Source: Chromera velia
Lineage: Eukaryota > Sar > Chromeraceae
Direction of reading: 5' to 3'
NCBI GenBank assembly: GCA_018398765.1
Contig: JAHBMJ010000104.1
Coordinates: 1 to 57,051, forward strand
Length of the DNA stretch: 57,051 nt
Shown here: piece after piece, positions 50,100 through 57,051 of the stretch
How the letters are laid out: each line of letters starts with the position of its first letter
How positions within the stretch are numbered: position 1 is the first letter of the stretch
Notes under the pieces: model-generated
Database searches by the model: none
What the model saw: the letters and a program-made list of their open reading frames with translations, nothing else
What the model was told of the DNA's origin: nothing
Translations under genes and position numbers: made by a program

Positions 50100-52790
50100 A
50101 TGCACAGTGACCTCTCTGACCCAGAGGAACTACGAGCACATACAACATCCTCACCAGCTCGAGAAGACCCCCCTCCCCAGGCAAACTCACAACACCGAGA
50201 AGCTGCCTCCCCCCACCCCGAACCCCCATCGGCTACAGCTGATGAGAACCTCTTTCATCCATCATGGCACTGCTTCCCTCAACCAACGACCACCCCAACC
50301 TTCAATATCAGAACCATACACACTATCCACCCCGCTCGGTGGATAACAGTCTTGTGGATGGAACTGGATCGTCTCCTAGGGAACCCCCAAGCATGGCGCT
50401 ACTTTCTGCTGCACTCACCGCAAACCACCACATACCTCCCCAACACCCTCAGACTCCCCTATTGTCAACTCCTAGCAGCCATTGCATACATAGACTGGCC
50501 AGAACTCTGTGACCCGTATCCCAGCATGAGGCGCTGCAAACACCAAAGACGACCCACCGTCTTCCCGCCTGAACCAGCACCTAAAAAACCTGGCTACGTC
50601 CCCCCAAAGCCAGGTAAGCCAGCCAAGAAACCCCAATACTCAGCATATCCCTCCACCCTCACCGCCTCCACCCCGTATCCGGAACATCACCTCCGTGCTC
50701 TTGCATGACGTTTCTTCATTGTAGCCGATACTGTCCTCCTCGCCTCCCCACGAACAACGGTCACCCAAGGTGAAGACGGCCGCCGACTCAAGCCTCAGGA
50801 AACACCACCAAGTGCTATGCACGCCCTTATCTGCACTCGACTGCAACAGTGCTGGCAAGGAGACCTCACCACACTTCTCCAAGAATTCTGGGCCCATGCG
50901 GCGGACCTCCACAGAGCAGAACGGGACGCTTACACAGCCTCGAAGCCTCTCCGCTCCAAACTACCACCCCCTCAAGACCAAGTGCGCTACCAAAAAGTCC
51001 AGCGACTGCTTGAAACCAGTCATATCGGTCGTGCCTGTGACGCCCTCATACAAATGACCCCCGCTCCGGCTAACCTTCACACCCTTGATAAGCTCAACGC
51101 TCTCTTCCCCCCACCCCTAGACCCGCTCTGCCCCCTACCTCCAGACCCCAAAAACCGCATCCCATGGGCCGAACAAGCTGTTCCTAATGAGGAAGATATC
51201 CGTAGCGCTATACGCCACACCGCGAAGGAGACCACCCCAGGACACACTGGAAGACGCATCAAACGCTTCCAGGATTTGGCCCAACATCATTACGTCTACC
51301 TCCTTCTCCCATTGTTCACCGACATTGCACTGAACACCTGCCCGGAGGACCTTCTTGACATCCTCTGCCTTGCAATCTTCGCGGCACTCCTCAAACCTCG
51401 AGGCGGCATCCGTCCAGTAGGCGTAGGAGATACACACCGCACCCTTTTTGGCAAAGCACAGCTGATTCGATGGGGGACCACCAATGTGTGCAAAGCGGTA
51501 GGACCCCTCCAGTTCAGTATGTGGCCCTCAGGTGTGGAAAACTACGTCCACACCATTCGGTTCGCCTACGAGCGCCTCCTCCAAAAAGCCATCACCCGTC
51601 TCGATAAACTCTACCCGGGGGCTACAGAGTACACCCTCGAGATGCTTAGCAAGGCAGACTTCCCCTTTGTCCTTCTCACGGATGCGCGAAACTTTTTCCA
51701 CTGTGTACTTCCCCGCATAGCACTGGAAGCCATGATCCAACGTGCACCCGGGGTGGCTGGAGGGTATTATGCCCTTTACCAACATCGCCCACTCCTCTTC
51801 TACAAACACCCCCCCAATGCCATCATATCTAGCACGTGGACACCTTTCCAGCTAGACTAAGGAGGACTACAGGGATACTCATATAGTGCCCTATCTTGCC
51901 ACTGCTCCACTGTAGAGCCCCTGCTGCAACTGCAAGACAGACTTGATCAGATTGACTCCACTCTCTCCTCCATTGCTAAAGCGGATACGGATGAGCTCAC
52001 AGCAGTATCAACCTTCTCACACCGCTCCGAAGTTCTTACCGCCACCAATGAAGCTTCGACCACCCCCATCGGTGATCAGCAAGCCTTAGTCCCATACAAG
52101 TGCGGCTTCTACCTCTCAGAAGCAGTGAAACTCACCCCAACTGAAAAGGAGAAACTCCTAGCGGAGCTTAAACTACATCATCCCAACCCTATCCTCTTGA
52201 CCGAAGGATTCCAGCTAGCAGGAGCCCCGGGACATGGAACCCTCCAATATCAAATGAACTTCGTCCGGAAGAAAGTGGACAAAATTGATAAGTTATGGCA
52301 GGAAATCGATCGCTTTGTACAGGACAATCCGGACAGAGCTCACCTTGCATTCACATTGGCACGTACATGCATCCCTCTACGAATAACCTGGCTTGCAAGG
52401 CTAGTCCCCCTCACCCACCCAGACCTGACTGAACAGTTTGAGCGGGCTCATAAGCTCAATGTCCACTACTACCAGAGGCTCATACACCTCAAAACCCCCT
52501 CCTCCCATTTTAAACAACTTAAATGGGTGTTCAGTGCCCAACTCGCACTCCCGATCCAACTAGGAGGTATTGGCATGACGAACCCCAAGCACATCGCTAG
52601 AGGAGCCTTTGTAGCCTCGATCACCCATTTTATCCCGGACATCAGCCAACGACTGAACCAACGATATGCACGCAGCTTTTTCCGAGCTAAAGAAGACCTT
52701 TTTCGCACCCCCACAATGCAGGTAGCTGCAACTCAGTTCAAACAGCTCCTCCGAGATCACCAATGGACCCTCCGGGGACCAACGACTCAA
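50100..52790 (+). pseudogene. Reverse transcriptase region
   Basis: After a linker, the helical lead-in and RT core run from about 50700. Recognisable parts are KPRGGIRPVGVGDTHR (fingers), the motif A-like LLTDARNFFHCVLPR near 51675-51720, the motif B-like GGLQGYSYS at 51861 directly after UAA 51858-51860, and thumb-like sequence with LAGAPGHG, ARTCIPLRITWLARL and LPIQLGGIGMTNP (52205-52590). The expected (Y/F)xDD motif C between motif B and the thumb is not visible, so the copy is probably inactive for that reason as well as for its stops (50706 UGA, 51858 UAA). Closest in style to RTs of large protist and algal non-LTR elements. Confidence 0.75.
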
Positions 52791-53439
52791 AGACGACACG
52801 CCAGCTGATATCCGCACACGCATTGCCTCTGTCAGCACCACTACTACCCACTTTCTCCCGCAGGCCATGTGCCCTCCTCCACCCTCTCTCAACCAACCAG
52901 AAGCAGCGGCCTCCTCCTCGAGCGACCCATCACTACTGAGCGAACCATCGCCTCCCTCTATTCAAGAACTCCTCAAGCAGGACGAAGAAGGCATAGAGGA
53001 AGAGGAAGATGAAGATCGCGCTGTCTCTCGTCTTTTGGAGGCACAGCATCAAGCTCTCTCCGACTCTGCCCCACACACCGACTCCGCCCCTACTGCCCCT
53101 AAAACCAAAACCAACCCTCCCCCGGGTCTTCGAGAAGTCCCCACACCATACACATGGAGGCAAGATTTGATGAAGCTCCTCCTAAGCCTCGAACCTCACC
53201 TCCAACCCATTGAGGACTTCTTCCCTACCCCAGAAAAAGACTTCCAAATATGGCTTCCTAACCGTAAACACAGACTCCAACCTCGAGAACCCCCCTAGGT
53301 CCTCGGCATTCACCTCAACAAAGGAGCGGTTGACGATATGGGCACACAGAGTCAAGACAACATCCCACGAGCATACACAGGACCCCGCTTCCTCCCTCAC
53401 CCCCCCCAATCATCCTCTGCAGATCACCCCAACGGGACT

Positions 53440-53960
53440 CCTGCACTATGATAATCAACGGTGTTCGTAGAAGCAAAATGCGTATTCAAGACGGGTAGTA
53501 CAGAGCGACCGCGGGCGGCCATCGCACTCCACTGGGGCAAAGGCCACGCCCTCAACACGTCCTTCACCCTCCTTGGCAGTGCCAAAAACACGGTGTTCTA
53601 TGAAAGAGCACTCACTTTTGGAGCCATCTGGGCGATCTATCAACACCACAGCGCACACCTCCTCACATCACTCGAAATCATCATAAATCACCCCCTCCTC
53701 ATCACCCTCCATGACACCGACGGACCGCGCTGGGACCGGGACGGATGGAAGAACCGCTCTCAACAGGCGCTCTCGAATACGGACCTCCTCAGGCACCTCT
53801 ACCGCCTCCTTACCTACCTCTGTGACCATAGTCCTACCCCAGTTACCATCTCCACTATCCAACACAGCACTCATACTTACTGAACTGCAGATTGGGCAGA
53901 AGGTCGTGCACTTGCCAAAAAAGCAGTTAAACAACAGCTTGAAATGATATACACCCTCCT
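53440..53960 (+). pseudogene. Second, degenerate RNase H-like domain downstream of the RT
   Basis: The order fits an RNase H fold: VFVEAKC where VFVDxxC is expected, ALHWGKGHALNTSF, VFYERALTFGAIWAI with the Glu kept, an IIINHPLL strand where an Asp would be expected, NTDLLRHLYRLL, and HTY then TADWAEGRALAKKA across UGA 53881-53883. Two of the acidic residues appear replaced (Asp to Glu, Asp to Asn). This is the normal location for RNase H in such elements, which suggests the upstream copy is the acquired one. Confidence 0.55.
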
Positions 53961-54869
53961 CCCGAACACCAAAGAACCCCTCAAGTTTCTTAAAGACACG
54001 TTCCCAGTCTCCATCCTCCCGAAAAACCCCCCCCGAAGACACCTCCCCAATCTGAGCGAGGTGACCGACACCCCCACCTGGACACTGGAGGGTAAACTCC
54101 AACAAACGTTCACTCGCTGGACCCATGCGTTCTACTACTTCAACACTCTGGAACGCCTCCAGTGCACGGGCATGGTTGGCACCCCCCTGTGGAGAGAGGC
54201 ACAGCGCATGGCAACAAGACTCCTTGCCCTAGCATCCAAAGGAGCAAACGCACACATCGCGGCCCTCCCCCTGAACCAGTACAAACTCACCAGATGGGCC
54301 CAGTCTGTTCAGTGGGAAATTGTTCACCGCTGGGTGATGGGTCTACCGCTGTCACGTGTTAAGGTGCTCGGAGACGCCGCAGACCCGAAACACACTTGTC
54401 CCGCCCATAAGGAGGCTGAACCCACAGCTGACGAGATAGCCGAAAAAGAACAGCTGCTCACCCACCTAGGTTCCTTGATCCCACCAAATAAGGCAGGAGC
54501 CTGCATCCCACCAGAAGATGCCAATCGCCTTCGGGAAATAGTACATGATCTCCGTCTACAAGAAGATATACAAGACCACACAGACAACTCCACATCACCG
54601 CCACAAGACAACACAGAACAGAGACGGACATCCCGTCAACCCACGGACCCCACAGCTAAACGCAGAGGGCGTCCCAAGAAAGAACCACCCCCCCCCTCTA
54701 TGCAGGCACCCCCACCCCCACCCACAGCCGCGACGGATACCTCAGCCCCCTCAGCTCACCCGACGTCAAAGAACCCCCAGCCCACTGTGTCATCCTCCGC
54801 TGCCAGAGCTACAGAACTGACACAACTGGGACCACTCCCCAAGGACACAACCACATAGACACCCCTCCA

Positions 54870-55917
54870 CGCATGTCCACAACCCCCACCTATTCAGCTT
54901 CTAGGGAAGCCATGCAAGCGTTTCCTGGACCCCTACGGGCACCATCTTGAGGCTTGCATAGTTGGCCCTGAGCGCACGTGGAGACACGACGTCACTCTAC
55001 TCCCCTTCCTCACCAACGCACGGGATGCGGAACTCGTGGCTAGAAAAGAATTCCTCCTCCACATTCTAGGTGCTCACACTGCCCCCCAGAAAGCATGGAT
55101 GAACCTCGTCATCCATCTTGAAAATAACCGAACGGTTCTCTTAGACGTCACTATTGTAACCCCCTTTCTTCCCAGTCAATCAGATCGCACCCTAGCCCAA
55201 ATGGCAAACGAGCGGGGCATGCAAACGGAAGCAGGAGCCACACTCAAACATATCAAATATGACAAACACTTTCATCATATCATAGCCATTCACAACTATA
55301 CACTCCTCCCCCTGGCGGCAGACAGTTTTGGTACCTGGTGCCAGGAAGCGATAGACTGGATCACCAAACAATCATCGCTAACCACCCCTAGAAATACCAC
55401 TCCAGCACTCATGCTTCATGACCAGGCCCGCACAAGCCGACTCACCAGAACAGAGCGGGCGCTGGCTGCACGTGTCCGCAAACAGAAACTCCTCCAGGAT
55501 CTCTCAGTCACCATTCACTACTCAACCGCACAAGCCATCCTTCGATGCCAGCTGCGACTTGCCACACAGCTTTTTGGATCTGGCACGGCAACCCAACAAC
55601 TCCATGCTGCGGCCTGGAAACCTAACTATGCAGACTCTATCACTATGAACCGCGCCCTCAGAGATACCGCCCTGGAAATGATTGAAGAGCTTCTGTAGAA
55701 GGCTACCGTCAAGAAAGAACTAAAGGCAGGGGTCCCGCACAGAGGACTTCTCATCGAAGTCAAACAGTCGAACAACCCTGACCCGGAACAAATTCTTTCC
55801 ACACTGTCGGGCATCGGAGACCTCCAAGAACAAACGGAAGCCCTGGAGGGATGGGAGGGCTCTCAAGTGATCCCACCACAGTGCAGGGATACAGAACCCC
55901 TGGACCTTAAGCTATGA
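54870..55917 (+). pseudogene. Zinc-finger plus restriction-like (PD-D/ExK) endonuclease region
   Basis: CKRFLDPYGHHLEAC followed by ERTWRHD matches the Cys/His finger that precedes the nuclease of restriction-like-endonuclease non-LTR elements. LLDVTIVTPFLPS, a downstream Lys-rich KHIKYDKHF and LPLAADSFGTWCQEA give the nuclease core layout with Asp in the DVT motif. UAG at 55696 interrupts a tail that stays open to UGA at 55915-55917. Such nucleases nick the target to prime reverse transcription. An RGRPKKEPPPP basic motif lies upstream near 54670. Confidence 0.7.
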
Positions 55918-57051
55918 TGTCTGCCTCTACACCTTGACAACTCTCTATCACTCCTTAACGAACCGCTAGCACCCCTTTTTCATACATGCTCCCACATGGC
56001 GACCTCGCGCGCGCGCCCTCTCACCCTCACACGGCTCCCCCCCCGCTGCTTGAACCCCCCGGGCCGACCGCGGATAAAATTTCAAAATCCGACCTGCACC
56101 ACCGACCCTCCCAGCCGAACATGGCTCATCCCCCCACCATCTCCAGTTCTTTAGCACCCATCCTCCTACATCACACTCTGTCCGAATAAGTGAATGTACG
56201 GAGCAAATCGATATACGGTAGTGCATGCTCGCCAATCGCGCGACAGCTGTGTTATTTTTTGCACCTCGAACTTCTTTCACCAGCAAGCACAAGTGAGGAC
56301 TTCATATTGTAGACTCTCTTCTCCCCACCTCACACAAGTCCAAAGACTCTCAGTATCTAATCAACGCGACTGAGAGAGGAGACTCTGCCCTGATTACCCT
56401 GCCTCTGTACTTCCGGGCGAGAAAACGCCTCACTCTACAAGCACTTCCCACCTACTTGCGGGCACTCATACCTGACCGCTGCAGGGAGAACAAACAGATT
56501 TGAAAGAAAGCAATAGACTCGACCACAGGCCAGCTGGCCACGAACAGATAGGCAGTAACCACTTAGCGTTCCTCGTCTTACCTCACTTTACCTGAATAGC
56601 CCTTCTCTAGAAATCTAACTAGGAGAGCTTATCAATGTATGAAGAGAAAGATGGAGCCGTGGTATGGTTCCAGTCGTGGGAATTATAGCCAAAAAGCAGG
56701 AGGGCCACCTCAGAATTTTTGCTGGATTCTTGTCGAAAGTCACCACAACTTATATGCATCGTGTATTTCCCTCTTATTTCGAATCCCAAGTAAAGCGTTC
56801 TGCCTTACTACCTGTTTTTTCTTCTCTTGCGTTCCCTGCATATGTTGTACACTGATATTTAGCTGTACTAAATCACCTCAATCCTGAAGGAGCCTACCAC
56901 CTGAGGAAGCTACAACTTCACAGCCGGATCAACTTTACAACGAGCAGCCCAGTGTAGCAACAAACTCCACCTACCAGCACCAACTATGCAGCTGCCCCCC
57001 CCCTCCCCCCATATACCCCTCAAGCCCCCCTGGTCCGGGACCCCCCCCCCC
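55918..57051. other. Retroelement 3-prime flank and window end
   Basis: C-rich sequence to about 56170, then mixed DNA without a supported gene. Short frames at 56639-56887 have no features. The window ends in a poly-C run (57040-57051), like the other breaks in this assembly. The true 3-prime end of the element may lie anywhere here; no poly-A tail or target duplication seen. Confidence 0.4.

Noticed and set aside
50706-50760. IVADTVLLAS as the RT catalytic motif
   Set aside because: It lacks the second Asp and lies upstream of motif A; a chance likeness is more probable than a permuted palm.

Overview
The window looks like nuclear DNA of an intron-rich, repeat-laden protist alga. A chromerid-like alveolate such as Chromera is my best guess, but this is inference. 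Reasons: exons of 9-1400 nt are separated by 0.1-1.7 kb introns with TGCAG acceptors and GTCAGT/GTGAGT/GTAAGT donors; one gene carries a signal-peptide-like leader typical of complex plastids; microsatellites are dense; and there are no operons or bacterial features. All multi-exon models below were assembled by hand from splice signals and reading-phase agreement, not from transcripts.

Layout. 1-0.7 kb: degenerate 35-bp minisatellite. 0.9-2.6 kb: AT-rich and pyrimidine-rich DNA without a gene. 2.6-3.0 kb (-): broken gene fragment. 3.8-4.0 kb: CA/CG microsatellite. 4.56-11.67 kb (-): 14-exon gene for a secreted, probably GPI-anchored protein (420 aa). 11.7-12.7 kb: divergent promoter interval. 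12.70-about 22.09 kb (+): very large cysteine-rich secreted protein with about seven EB-like modules on mostly phase-1 exons. 22.38-31.41 kb (+): a proposed gene built almost wholly from phase-0 micro-exons of 6-48 nt, ending in a 375-nt last exon. 32.04-34.44 kb (-): intronless MYND-finger gene interrupted by two in-frame UAG codons. 35.4-38.0 kb: 38-bp minisatellite and its displaced partner. 38.44-39.36 kb (+): intact intronless endonuclease/exonuclease/phosphatase (EEP) protein. 40-41.3 kb: tRNA-like short repeat and a GACRGGCC-rich array. 41.75-45.08 kb (+): six-exon DUF1499 protein, probably plastid-targeted. 45.4-46.8 kb: second tRNA-like repeat and a nonautonomous TIR element with a perfect internal hairpin. 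47.7-56 kb (+): tetranucleotide array followed by a decayed non-LTR retroelement with the unusual order RNase H, RT, second (degenerate) RNase H, zinc finger, restriction-like endonuclease.

How parts may work together (inference): the two divergent secreted-protein genes share a roughly 1-kb intergenic region and could be co-expressed cell-surface partners. The DUF1499 protein would act in the plastid. The rest of the window is mostly repeat turnover. Assembly quality is limited: every N run touches a poly-C/G or CT tract, and a 348-bp block beside the second large gap is present twice.
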